Below the pieces are notes generated by a model, which saw only the letters and a program-made list of their open reading frames with translations, was not told the DNA's origin and did not search any database. A stretch of DNA of 64,000 bases. Origin: Echinometra lucunter. Lineage: Eukaryota > Echinodermata > Echinoidea > Camarodonta > Echinometridae. A program made the translations under genes and the position numbers. The DNA is taken from contig CM057154.1 in the NCBI GenBank assembly GCA_029962745.1, positions 28,433,114-28,497,113 on the forward strand, written 5' to 3'. This document shows positions 45,601 through 60,200 of this stretch, piece by piece (the stretch's first letter is position 1; each line of letters begins with the position of its first letter).

Positions 45601-48600
45601 AATTTCGCGCAATGAAAAAGCTAATAAACAGCTAGTCATATGGCAAAACAATTACATGGCCAGCTCCCTGGGAGAGCCTAAGGGGTGTTACGTAATCCGC
45701 GGCGACGACGTGTCGGGGAAAGGCAATGGAGTTTAATGGCTAGATTAACAAACCAGAAGTAAACTATATTTTATATTTTGAAATGTTCGAGCATTATACA
45801 ATACGTTTTTTCGAGTGAACACGATGAGACCCGTTAAGAGTCTAAACACTTAGAGTTGTTGAGAAATGTGAGAACCCTAAGTGTATGACTCGGTTTAGTT
45901 CGGTAAACTTCGTGCTGTCCGAACTTTTGTTGCATTAGTCCGACGGGCTCGCATAACGGACGGATTATAGTGTAAAGTAAACAAGCCTTTTGCAAATTCA
46001 TTTTCCCCATGATTTCCCATTTGTTGGCCTCTTTAAAAACATAAAAAAATTAGGATTGTGTGTGTGAAGCTCCACATGCGCACACAATCTACATGTACAT
46101 GTATAGTACATTTATCTTCAGCACCTTGAAGCAGCACTTTCAAAGCCAATTTGAAGATCGAGGTTCGCCTCAATAATTATTAATGTTATGTCCTATCGGT
46201 AGATGTACTCGCGCTGTGCAGCAAACGTACATACTCTTCAAATTGAGAATTTAAAAAATAAGCGATAACTTCAGCATGTATAAAAGAATGGCTCCGCGAG
46301 AGAAAATTCTGTATTGTTCTATGGGATTTCTTTGCAACTTTTCACTGTCAATTGAAATAAGCAACAGTTTCATAATACCATTACGTTCGCTGGTTTCTTC
46401 AGCTATGTGCGGGTGGAAATCACAGAAATAGACAAGAATATAGAGCAGCGAATTATTGCGCAATGCGTTCGCTGGTGTCTTCAGCTACTTGCGCTTGGAA
46501 AGCGAATACAAATTACAGAAATAGACACGAATATGGAGCAGCGGATTATTGCACAATGCAATCGAAGTGAAAGCCAAAATATAGATCTAGCGTTAAGCAT
46601 TAGCTCTCTTATATTTTGTAAGTACAAACACGATTATGCCAAAACTTTACAACATAAATCAGTAGCCAGTTATTATTTGATTTTTTTTCTGCCGGGATGC
46701 GGTCTCAATTGATTGGTACCAGATCCGTCCCGGAACCGTCTCAAGGCCTCAGACCGCCGGGATTTGTTCCCGATCCCGGACCGGCTGACAACACTAGAGA
46801 AAAACTTTTAAATTTTTGTGGATAAACATTTGTCATCATATCAGAAGTAAAACTGATATGGCTGTAAGTTTGAAGTACAACACAGTAAGGAGGTATTTTT
46901 CCAAAAACATTGGCTATTTTCTTGTGTCCTTTTTTTGTAACATTACTAACCATTGGTCAAAAGTTCTCCTTACAGCTCCGGCATTGGCCAGTTGCTTTTT
47001 ATTTTCTCATGTATTGTAGACCTTGGGTGGAAGAATATGTTGTTTCAAGATTATGACTTGAAATGAAATGGATATTTATTTTGCTGTATCAAAAGGTATG
47101 AAAATTTGCTTAAATTTAACATTACTAATCATGGAATTGCCCATTGTTGTTCTGTTATTTGGGATATAACAAACAATTTCATACTTTGCAATTTTTTGCA
47201 TGAGTTATTGAAACTGATTATGTACTTCGTTATTCACATTGAATGATATTGTGATCATATAAATTAAATCATTAAAAAGAAATAAATGACAAAATAAATT
47301 TCAAAAGAAATGTAAACATATGAATAAAGGAAAGTAGAGAAGCTGTACCACATTCAGGCCCTTCAAAAGTAAATAATTTTATTTTGAAAAAAAAAAATTT
47401 ATTATTTATTTAACAAACAAAAAACAAAAAAAACACAAAGAATGGAATTGCCCTCACCCATTTTTTTGCACAGTCCCCTGAAAAATGTAATGAAAAAATA
47501 AAAACAAGCATTGAAATGAGAAAGGAAAGGAAAGTTGGATGTCCCATAAATTAGAAAATAAATGAATAAAGATATTGAATAAATAATGAAATACAAATAA
47601 AACAGAAGAAGAAAAGGAAAAAAGCTGTGCCCCTCACACTCCTTGCATGCCCTTCAAAAATAAATCTTATTCTAAAACAGGAATTGGAAAAAAAGTAAAA
47701 ATTAACCCCCCCCCCCCCCAGGCCTGGCAACATTTTAAATATTTTAGATTTCGTACACGTAAATCTATTTGGAAAGAATTAAAAAAAAAAAAATTAATGA
47801 AATAATAAGATTAATTAAAAAAATATGGGAAAGCTGTGTCACCCCTTCCTTTGCATATCCTTCAAAAATAAACATTTATGATAATAATAATTGTAAATTT
47901 ATATTGCACAATTTCTATAGGAATATACTCAACTGCGCAGAACAATACATAGTAAAAATAGGAGGAGCAATACCATTAATAACATGAATGAACATAAGTT
48001 AAATCATAGCTAGAGGGGAATCTGGGAAGCCCACTGTCTCTACAAAAATGCCTTACGACAAGCATATTGGAAAACTCTCCTGAAACAGGTAAGTTTTCTG
48101 AATGTTTTTGAACAAATTGATGATGCATGTCTAATTGAGGGAGAGAGACTATTCCAGAGTTTGGGTGCAGCACAAACAAAGACACGGTCACTTAGAGTAA
48201 TCATTGTTTTACACGGTGGAATACTGAGGAGCATGGTGTCATTGGAGCTACAGAGCCTGTAGGACTGGGATGGTGATTTCAATGTCAGGAGTTTACTGAG
48301 ATAAATGGGGGCCAAGCCATGGAGTGCCTTATAAGTAAGAAGAAGTAGTTTGAATTCAATTCTCTGGGGTACTGGAAGCCAGTGCATTTAGAAAAGGAAT
48401 GAAAAAAAAAAAAACCAGTGCAAAATTACTCCTCCCCCCCCCCCCCCCTCACCCTGACAGCATTTTAATAATCGTTTTATATTTCCGGGGTCTTTTTTTC
48501 ATGAAAATCTGATTTTTGTAAGGGAAATATGATTTTTTAAGATAACCAGTTATTTTTTTATGCCTCCACCCACCTAAGGTAGGTGCGGGAGGCTTTATGT

Positions 48601-51600
48601 TTTCGGGTTGTCTGTCCATTCGTCCGTCATCCCGTTTTTGTTCTTGTGATAACTTAAGAACCGTTTGACGGATCAACTTCAAACTTGGCTCATGTATGCA
48701 TATGTGAGGGACAGTGATCTTTATTAGATTTGGGGTCACGAGGTCCAAGGTCAGAGGTCGTAGAGGTCATTGTATAAATGAAAATGGCTGTTCTCATAAC
48801 TTAAGAACCATTTGATGGATCAACTTCAAACTCAACTCATGAATGCAATTGGGAGGGACAATGATCTGATTAGATTTTGGGGTCACGATGTCGAAGGGGC
48901 TTAATGTGAGTGCGGGCGAAAGGATACATGATATCATGCTCAGTACAAAACAGCGCATATATAGTCCTATACAACATTTCTTTAGATCATTCGGGATGTG
49001 TGTCTAAACATAGTAAATTTGCTATGCAATGATTCATTAATACCAGGTATCTTTATTGAGTTTGGGAATAAGCATTTTGCGTAAGAACAGGCTGTCTCTC
49101 TGATAAGAGCTTGATTGATCATCGACAATAACATTTTTTCTTTCCATGACATTTTGCCCATCCATGACACTGATCATTTTATGAATTTAGTGGAAGTAGA
49201 CAACCAGTGCGAGAAACCTATTGAACTTTAACCCTTTCAGTGATGCCCTTCACACTCAAACATCAAATAGCCCAACACATCTCATTACTTCTTTTAACAG
49301 GCCTTCAAACATTCAAAATTTGTCAAATGTCTGACCTTGACAAACCATTCCAGCTCATAATGAGATCCTTTACAGGAATATGGCCTTGACCTGTTGAATT
49401 TTAACCCTTTCAGTGATGCCCTTCACACTCAAACATAAAATAGCCCAACACATTTCATTACTTCTTCTAACAGGCCTTCAAACATTCGAAATTTGTCAAA
49501 TGTCTGACCTTGACAAACCATTCCAGCTCATAATGAGATCTTTTACAGGAATATGGCCTTGAAAGTCAATTAATCTTGGAGCAGTACTGAGCTTAGACTG
49601 CCTCAATACATTTACATGTACATGTAGCTGAGTGAAACTGCTAGGATGCGGATTGTTCTTGGTTTGATTGGCTACGCTTCAGTGGGAATTCTCCTTGGGG
49701 TAGTTTTCCTAAGGGATACAAGTAGTTGTTGAGGGATGAATTAAGGATGTACAGCAGATCTATCCAATTATCATTCTATCCTACAGTGAACAGAATCTAG
49801 ATAATACTGGCACAATTTATGAGAAGCATTTTTAAGTCTGTATTCCTCTTCACTTGTATTGTATTAGGCCATGTAAAAAAAAAATCATCAGTTTCTTGTC
49901 CCCGCCTGCATCGTTTTTGGTCGCCGCATCAAAAAAAGTTTTTTTTTAACAAAAACAAAATAAAAGACGAAATTTCGATTGCGCTGTTTCCAGCCGTTGA
50001 ACCTCGCACATGCACAGCCTACATGTTGTACCGTGCTTAAAAACGACTGGAAATTAGACTACCCGAAAAACCTGTTTTGGAAAAGGAAAAATAAAAAAAG
50101 TGCCCTCATCCTCCTTTTTTCAAAATGTTAGGATGAGAAACTGCATGTACATACTTTATACCATGTCATTTCACAACCCCATCAAAAGATGTAAAAAGTA
50201 TAAGTACAAATTACTACATACAGTGTACAATGTATGTACCCTTAAAGGGAAAGTCCACCCCAGAAGTTTTACTGTTTCAATAAAAGGAGTTAAATTTGAA
50301 CAGCATTTTAAAAAAGAAATGAGCGAAATCGGTCAAAGAATAAGAAAATTACACTCATTTACATTTTCTAGTAAATTACTTTCGGCTCAGCAAATTTGCA
50401 ACACCGATGACATCATATGTGAGCAGGTCTCCATTCACTTTGTACATGAAATGTCACATTTTCTCAATTTTCTTGGAAGTTACACATTTTCTAACCCCCA
50501 TAGTCAATGTATGTTCAGAAGAATTGCTTTTTACATAACATACTTTGACTATGGGGTGAGAAAATGTGAAATTTCACGTACAAAGTGAATGGAGACCTGC
50601 TCGCATATGATGTCATCAGTGTTGCCAATTTGCAGAGCCGAGAGTAATTTAATAGAAAATGTAAATGTGTGTAATTTTCTTATTCTTTGACCGATTTTGC
50701 TTATTTCTTTTTCAAAATGCTGTTCAAATTCATCTCCTTTTATTGAAACAGTGAAACTTCTGGGTGGACTTTCCCTTTAACTTTTGAGTGTTATCTGGAA
50801 AAAAAGGGCTCAGGGTACATGTGTGTACTCTACATGTATGTGTAGTATATGACTTTCCCAGTATGCTACTTCCATACAAAAATGAAGTCAACTGGTGATG
50901 CACAACTTTCATACTGTACATGAAACCCAGCAGTGACAGTGACCCAAAATTCACCAGTTCTAAGTGAAACAGCAGGAAAATTAGAATGCCATGCATGAGT
51001 GTGAAATAGATAATATGCATGAGCACTGTATTGACAGCAAGAACATTGTATTCACATGTACATGTACATGTACATATACATGTAGTAGCATTGTTGGAAG
51101 CTCTGTTACATTACAACGCAGTAGAGTATATTTATATAGTGACTGCGCTACATAAATGATCTAATTATTATTACATATATGCATACAAGTAATGTACATT
51201 TAGTACTGTGCAAGTGCCAAAATGATTTCAGAAGCCAGTTTACAGATTTACCATGTAAACTGAGCACAATAAATACATTAATTGTAGATGGTGTCAAGAG
51301 ATTTTTATACTGTTAAATGGCACATTTTAAAATTTTTGTAGCTCTTTTAGCATTTTAGTCTTTATTGCTTTACACATGATTTAACATTAAACAAAAAAAA
51401 AAAAAAAAGGTGATTGCAATGATTGCCATTGTCACTTAGTCTAATAAGTGCCCATTCAAGGAAAGTATAGCAACTAATGTATCAATAGAAACTCGGAAGC
51501 TAACAGATGGCAGCCATATAAGTTTTATGTCAGTTATGTCAATTGGGGTGATTCCAAAATAATTCAAATAAAACCACCTCTTGGCATATACATGTATACA

Positions 51601-54600
51601 TGTATATGAGCACTTCGCCAGAAAAATCAAAATATTTTAATGACATCACATACAGTACATGTAATGCACCAATCCTGCCCCAGCAGACGAAGTCCCATAA
51701 GTAATGAACATAATTGCAAAGCAATTACATGTACAGTACATGTACATGTATTTCTTAAATTATAAAGAGTATAGTGTATTTAAACGTGAGGTATTCACAC
51801 CATTCTAAAAGGGAAGTGAAACCGATTCTGATAACTAAAATCTTTTGTTTGTAAATAGGATAAGGGTTAATAAAGAAATCACACTTTCAAATTCAATAGC
51901 TTGCCAAATGGATGGTATTTGTTCCCTCTTACAATGCTGAACATACTGCTGTGTACATGTAGCTGAAAATACAATGCATCTTGTAGTGTTTAGAAGCGAC
52001 CGATTCTTTTATTTTTGAACACTGCATTTTTCATCAAAATAATACCATGAATGGGTCTAGATTGAGGCAACAACTTAAACATTTTGACTGACACTAGCGA
52101 AGTAAGAGAAATAAGTGAAGGGAAGATAACAAAACAGGCATTGAAAATGTGTGGGATGTTATGGGATATCGTCTGCTTGTGCAAATTACATTTATGTATG
52201 TTCAACCTGTGACATCACACATCTCAGCAGGGTTCGTAGTACTCTTCAGGTGTTACATGTATATACAGGTGCTGTATTTGTATTTCTTTGTTTTTTAATT
52301 GAGTTTATCATTACTTTGAATGTTTCCAGGTGCTCTTTGAATTTTGATAACCTTGTCCGTTTTGAGCTTCACCTACAGGTATGCAATAACATAGTAAAAA
52401 TCAAGTCAGTTTTTAAAGTCAGTGAATATCTTCTTTAAATGTCAAATTTGAAACTTTCCCCCAAATGTGTATACATGTAGTATCATACTTTACAATGTAC
52501 AGGTACTTGTTGAAATTATTCTACATTGATTACAGTTGTTTGTCATAGTGCTGTAAAGTTAGCACCATGTTCAGGTTTGGTTCGGTTCGGCAGAGTTCGG
52601 CAATTTTTTGTCTGAACTTGGTGAAAAAATTGCCGAAGTCTGCCGAACCGAACTGAACCCGAAAATGGTGCAATTTTTTTTCCGAACTTTGGTTCGGTTC
52701 GGGTTCGGCAATTTCTTTAAAAGGCCAGGAAAAAAAACAAAATGGTGAGCATCGATATTGGATGACCGCCAGATCCCTTACCGTATAACCACGTATAGAA
52801 GTTACTGTTTCTTATAAATATACACTGTACACACCCTGTATTTTGTATGACAAAAAATAGTTACTGAATGTATTTCATGATTCTTTGTTATTTATTTTCT
52901 TTTCTGAACAAAAGAGAAAGATTATTTTCATATACTGATTAATAGTAAAAAAAAAAAGAAAGAAAAAGAAAATTAAAGAAATTGAAATAAAGGAGAGGAA
53001 TGAAAATATGAAAAGAAATTATTAATAAAGCAGTATTTTTTATATTTAGTATTATCTTTGATCACAATTGTTAATCGATTACAATCTTATTACAATCGAT
53101 TACAATCTTAAGTATCTTTGGGCACATTTTCAAGCTTTTAACATGATTTTTTTTTTAAACAACTAAAATTTATAGTGGTAAATATTATGAAATTTATCGG
53201 AATCGAAGGAGAGATGAGACACAAGCCGTATTTAGTGGTTTTCTATTTTTTATTTTAGAAAAACTTTTAAAACATGAATTTAATGAAATCTTTCACCAAT
53301 AAATGTGTGTATAAATTTTTGAATAAAGGAAGGGTGTATCTCCAATTATAAAGCATAATGAATTCATAACAAGGCCCTCACCAAGGGCTGAATTAATGAT
53401 CCTGTATTAAAAACTGCCGAACCCCTGAACTTGGCCTTTGAGTTCGGTACGGTTTGGTCCTGTTCGGAAGTGCCATGTTCGGCGAACTTCCGTTCGGTTC
53501 GGCGGTTCAGTAACAGCCCTACATGTAGTTTGGCATCACAAACACTGTGTCATGACAAGAATGGAACATTCTCTTAGGCAAAGTTACATGTTAAGGCATT
53601 CTTACATGTACATGTACCGTAAAGGTTCTTTTGTGCATGTCTGGCATGTAATTTACCAAACCTGGCTTCCTGTTTGTTTGTTGGTTCATATGTTGCTCGC
53701 TTGTTTGTTTGTTTGTTTTTTGAGGGGTGGAGGGGGTTATGATCTCAAAATGCACCTATTGTAATAAGTAAATGTAGTACTAGAGTCCTCCATGAGATAT
53801 ATTTTCACAATATTTCTGCTTAAAATGAAAATACCTCTCACTTTTTGAATTCTATTATTTAGTCTGTTAGTCACAAAACCAATCTAATATAAAAGCCATA
53901 AGGCACTATCCATTGAACTGTGACATTTTCATACAGCAGCTATGCAATGCACCTGTTTTCCCCCAGACCAGTCTAGTTTAATATATCAGTCAGCCAAAGT
54001 GTCAGAATCACTAACATTAATTTGTACTCTTTATACATACAACTGTACACTGTGCATATACTTGTACACCATACAAGTACAGTACCTGTATGAACTACTC
54101 AGATTTCTCTAAACTGAGAGAAATATATTTTCTTAATTTTCCTTTTTTATTTTTGATTTATACATTTATGATGATAAATGCTTAAGACAATCCTTATCTG
54201 TATGATGCAAAATTTCGGTGTTTTTTTAACCACCTCAAATCTGTGTTATGGATGACAAGTACATATACATGTGATACATGTACATGTATATTGTTCATGA
54301 AAATTTGACTAGTGTGCAATATACATTGAGTAAAGTACTGTACATTATGCTCATGTAACATGTTATGTATACCCTATTGAGAGTCACCAATGCAATTACA
54401 GCAATTAGGTAATGCAGGGGTAATCCTTTTAGTATTGCACCAAAGGATGGATTGTGGGTACAGATTCTGGAGAAAATTAGATATTGCAAATTTGGAAAAG
54501 ATAGTACATGTGGATCTTTCAGAAAATTACATTTATTATGTACATGTATATATGTAATTACATCAATACTTACATGTAAGAGGCATTTCATTTTTTTAAT

Positions 54601-57224
54601 AGTTTTAAACTGTATGGATTTTTTGAGGAGGGGAGAGAATTTTTGTAGGGATATCAAGAGCTTTAAAATTGATGACGATGAATGAGTTCACTGCTTAGGT
54701 AGACGTAAGATTAAAAATGAATCATTGGAAAATATTTCCTAATGGTCAGTGTTTGCAGAAATTCATTCTCTTTGCTTGAAAGAACTTGAAACCACCCTTC
54801 AAAGACCTCTTTTTTATTTAAATTGTAAGTCTTAATCTACCTCCCCCCCCCCTCAGAAAATAAAAAACAATAAATATGTACTGTATTAAATGAAAATACA
54901 TGTATGTGTATCTGTACCGATACTGCTCTTTATTTGGGTTTATTTCAATAGATTCTGGTGTAATAATCTGCATTGTACATGTATCTGAGCTCTGTATGTT
55001 TTTTTTTAAAAACTGAAAATTCTATTTGGACATGGTGATTATGTGTTGGTTTTTTTTCAAGCACACATGATTGTTATCATTTTCTTCTTATGAATGCCTC
55101 TAAATCATTTCTAACAGGAATATGTCCCTTGCATGTACATGTATATACAGTGTCCCTGTACATGTACATGTATTGCATGACATGAGGTATCATGTTAATG
55201 AGATTATGAGAAGAGAATATACACTGTACTATCATTATTTGTTTGGTCAAAAGCATACATGTACGTAGTACAATGCAACACATGGTTTGTGCATGTACAT
55301 AAAGCATGACATAGGCACAACAAAAACAAAATTACATTGTAAATATGCTACATGTACATGTACATACTGTTAGGGGTGACAAAAGGATAATTAATAGCTA
55401 TTGCTCAGAATCATGTCACCCCATACAGTGCATATATACAGTGCATGAAGAAGAGAAAAGTAATGTAAGAAGGAAGGGGAAGGGGAAATGTAGAGAGAGA
55501 GTGAAAGAGTTGGAGATGCTACACAATCAAATTGTACATGTATGTTGCTCAGACAGGTCATGTATGTGTATGTTGCGTAGACACGTTTTGCATATATAGT
55601 GTATGTTCTGCTTTCCCATGACCTTGCTACACAGTTATCCACCCGCTTTGAAGGGAGAGTGCTGTGTGGCGGCTTTATTCCATCAACGTATCTCTAATGA
55701 AATGCAACTTGTGCATTGCTCCCAGCAACTTTGCGTGGCGTCCCACCATAATTCATATATTCGTGTCGAGCCAAGGAGGCAGAGAACGTGAGAGAGCGAC
55801 AGCGCTCCAAGTGATGTAGTGTATGTCTGGAGAGGAGAGAGGGAGAGAGAGAGAGGGGGGGGGGGCTAGAACAGAGTGATACAATGGGAGATTGGGGAGG
55901 GATAGTGAAAGAGATATTAGTGCCAAGAACAGTAGTTGTTAGAGGTGTATAATGTTGAGAGTTGTAGGAAGAGAGACAGATTGAAAAATACCAAGAAAAA
56001 AAAAAGAGAGAAAGAGCATAGAATGATAAGCTTAAAAAAGCAAGGAAGAGGGGGACAGAGAGGAGGCTATGAGGCACAGGAAGAGTAGAAGGTTCATTGA
56101 GGGGCAGAGGGAGAAATAATACAGTGTAGGAGAATAGAGAAATAAAAGGGGAGAGAGAGAAGGAGAGGAAGAGAGGAGGAGACAAGGGAGAGATATGGTA
56201 CATGTCTACAGAGAAATAGAAGGAAAGAGGAAGAGAGCTAGAGAAAAAGAGGAAAGTGATGGAATGAGACTGAGCATGGGAAGAGTGAGGGAAACAGGAG
56301 TATTGAGGGGCCCTTGGCCTAGAGTAGCTTCATTAATTCATTTTTATGCCATTCCTGTGCGTAGCTGCAGTGTGAGCTTATCCTGATGAGCATTTAATTA
56401 TGTAATACGAATCTCTGCTGGGAGAGCAGCATGGCAGTATGCATGGCAATGCCTGACAGTGGCCAGAGGTGAATTATTGCCATGTTTAACTGGCATCTAC
56501 GTGTATACCATACTTGGTTAATTGATTTGGGATTGTTAAGAACATTGCTTTAGCCGTGTTATGGAAAGCTATAAAAAATCTTTTAATGAGATATTTAAAT
56601 GTAGATTTTACATCCCTGACATGAACATGCATGGGCATTCCTGCTGCAATATTTCTTCTTTTAAAATGTACTGTTGCATCATCACAATGAAATATGTATA
56701 GGAAACTGTATTTGCCATTTTCTCTCACACACAGACAATGCATTATGTCTTTATTCATGTACCTGATTTTGTGTTATTTAATGATAATCTGGAGGATAAG
56801 AAATGTAAACAGTTGTGCAGTTTGACATTTTCTGAGAGTACGCTCTTGGTGCTACATTAGTGCAGCTTGGTACATGTATGTTATAAAACGTTTTCCATGC
56901 TATTCTTGTTACATGTTAGCCATACTGCAAATGTTGATAGTACCAGTAAATAGAGAAAGTCTTTGGCCCCCGAGTACCTGACTTATGGGGTGTTGCAAGA
57001 AAGTTGCAATCGATTGCAAGTTGCAACTGATTGTCACTGGCCAATCAAAGTCATTGTTGCATGCATGTCTTCTTAAAAGGGCAGATCCTGAGCCAATCAG
57101 AATGGTTGTTTCAAAATTAGCAATTATTTGCAATCGATTGCAACTTTCTTGCAACACCCCATTAGTGTACAGTACATGTACATTACATGTATTGTACATC
57201 CCCTCCCTCCCTCCTCCTCCCCCT

Positions 57225-57264
<40 letters not shown>

Positions 57265-60200
57265 ATGTGTAGAGTCAAAGTGGAATTTACTTGTATTATA
57301 CTAACTACTGACCTTTCCATGTATGTGCAATGTACTTAAATGTAGGTCATACAAAAGATCATTTCTGATCAAACCTTTGGAGGTAGCAAAGCCCGGCTCC
57401 AGTCAATACCATTGATTTTTTTTCCAAGTTAATTACTATTCAAGCAATATCCTGCTGTGATTTCTCCTCATAAATCTGTCAAAAGTGTCAATTAGGTGGC
57501 CATTACCTTTAGTTATTTACAGTATACACATTATTCACATGTACAGGTGTACATGGACATATTTTTGTGCACCAAGCAGTGGATTAGGGCATTATATGAA
57601 GTTAAGTAAGCTCTATAGCACATGTACCAGTAGTTTAACATCTGATAGAGATAACATGCACATGAGTGCACATCTTTTATACAAGGAATCTACATGCACA
57701 TGTACAGATAGAGTACATGTAGTCCATTGCACCCAGTTTGCGCAATTCAGGTCTAGTTCAGTGGTTTGATCTCTTTAACTAGGACATGAAGGTCATTGGT
57801 TCAAGTCTCAGTACAGCCCTAATCTCCTTTGTAGATAGGCAAGAGATTTATCAACATTTGCCACTTTGTGTACATGTACATACACTGTAGGATATAAGTC
57901 TGTACCTGGAAGGATGATATGTAAGCTAATGGCCCGAATTCATTAAATTTAATTCATTGTTCGGATTTAAACTATGGTTTGAACTTCCATAACCGTAGTA
58001 CGGGCATGTTCTCTTTTCCAGAAATGTGCTTATTTTACAAGTATTTACTGGTATTTTGATCCACAGCAGGGATTTAGGGTTTAGATCATAGTTGAAAATA
58101 AACCTGTTTCGTGTATTTTAGGCATTGAGTTTTATTTCTTTCCTTTAAAATGATTCCTTGGTTTTGTTGTCCAATGTTTATTAGAGGCTAGAGAGAGAGA
58201 GAGAGAGAGAGAAAGGGGGAGAGAAAAGGAGTGAATGAGTTGGGAAAGAGAGAGCGAGAGAGAGAGAGAGAGCGAGAGAGAGAAAAGGGGAGAAGAAATG
58301 GGATTAGTGGTAGGAAATAGGGAGAGAGTGGAGGAGAAAGAGAGTGAGTAATTGAGAGAAAGAGAGGGGCATGAGGAAGAGAGGAGAGAATGAGAAAGAG
58401 GATGAAAGCAATGTTCTACAAGATACATGTACGTGTACATGTATCTCAGCTACATATATCTAATGATACATAATGACGTCAGAGTTGCCGAGTCGGGAGT
58501 ATTTTTGGAAATAAAGACATGTTTTTGCTTCTCATTACCTGCAGTAAGAAATCTTCAGAAATCATATCCTCCTGATTTTTTCCCTATACTCTCTTGTCTT
58601 GTGCAAGTCTAGTTTCACTGTTAATCATTTGGTTTGAGTGGTAAAGCAGAAGAGATATGAAACTGCTTGCTAGTTTGCCCAAGTTCTTCTCTTGGGTATT
58701 ACAGATTTTGTTAGTAGTGTATAGGGAAGAGAGGGGTGTATGCTTGTGTGGGCATTATGATGAGGAGGGCAAATTGAAATCAGGACATACTTTATGGTAT
58801 CATGCATGTAAAGTCATACTTGTTCACTGTCATGGCAACAAATATCCACTGTCTTGAGGAGGTGTACCACAAAGATTTTTATTTGAGAAGTGCGATGGAT
58901 TGAATGATAGAGGTGGTTAAATTACGTTGTATTGATTTATTGTTGTTCTTATGCCAAAAAACACAGTGTGCAGACAAGATTTATAAATGATTGAAGGCAA
59001 AGTCCACCCCAGAAGTTTCACTGTTTCAATAAAAGGAGTTAAATTTGAATAGCATTTTAAAAAAGAAATGAGCAAAATTGGTCAAATAAGAAAATTATAC
59101 TCATTTACATTTTCTAGTAAATTACTCTCGGCTCTGCAAATTGGCAACACTGATGACATCATATGCGAGCAGGTCTCCATTCACTTTGTACATGAAATTT
59201 CACATTTTCTCAATTTTCTTGGAAGTTACACATTTTCTAACCCCATAGTGAAGTATGTTAAGAAGAATTGCTTTTTACATAACATACTTTGACTATGGGG
59301 TGAGAAAATGTGTAACTTCCAAGAATATTTAGAAAATGTGAAATTTCACGTACAAAGTGAATGGAGAGCTGCTCGCATATGATGTCATCAGTGTTGCCAA
59401 TTTGCAGAGCCAAGAGTAATTTACTAGAAAATGTAAATGGGTGTAATTTTCTTATTCTTTGACCAATTTTGCTCATTTCTTTTTTAAAATGCTGTTCAAA
59501 TTCATCTCCTTTTATTGAAGCAGTGAAACTTCTGGGATGGACTTTCCCTTTAACCATCTCTTGCAGGCAGAAAAAAAGTTCTAGATGTCAAACTCATTTG
59601 GGCATGACATTTGTCTGATAATGCATGTAGTTCCTTTGTTTCTTAAAGCCATGTGTTGTCTTATTGAAAAATAGATTTGAAGGTGTAAAAAAAAAACACA
59701 AAAAAAACTAATGGACATTGTGACCTTCTGTCTACATGTATGTCAGATTTCATTTTTTAATATTCTTTATTGTTTTCATTTGATCAGTACACACATAATA
59801 CATATAAAATCATACAAACTTCATTTTGAATTCTAATACATAACATAATGGAACAAGAACAAAATACAAAGTAAAATCAAATAAATTATATTGAATGAGT
59901 ACTGTCATTGATAAGGTTCCTTCCCCTACATGTATTCCCCCCCCCCCCACTTAAAAAAAAGATCACATTGAAACAAAAAACAAAAAACCAAAACAAAAAA
60001 AATATATATGCATGCATGTAATGATGTCTGCAACTTTGCAATTAAAATCTTTAATTCCTTGTTTCACTGATTTTCTATCATTCAGTAACATGCCATAATA
60101 GATTGTTCCACATATAGATATTGCTGTATACTTGCCTTGATTCCCGAAACATCATCATTTTGATAAGTGTAGGAATGCACTTTGCTACAGTATTTCAGGA

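Noticed and set aside
50100..50588. 162-codon plus-strand frame and similar frames at 59068-59557
   Set aside because: They lie within the foldback elements, recur in both copies and on both strands, and match no protein.
55694..56203. 169-codon minus-strand frame
   Set aside because: Low-complexity GA-tract translation.
57749..57825. Possible functional tRNA gene
   Set aside because: Stem pairing is weak; it looks like a SINE head or pseudo-tRNA.
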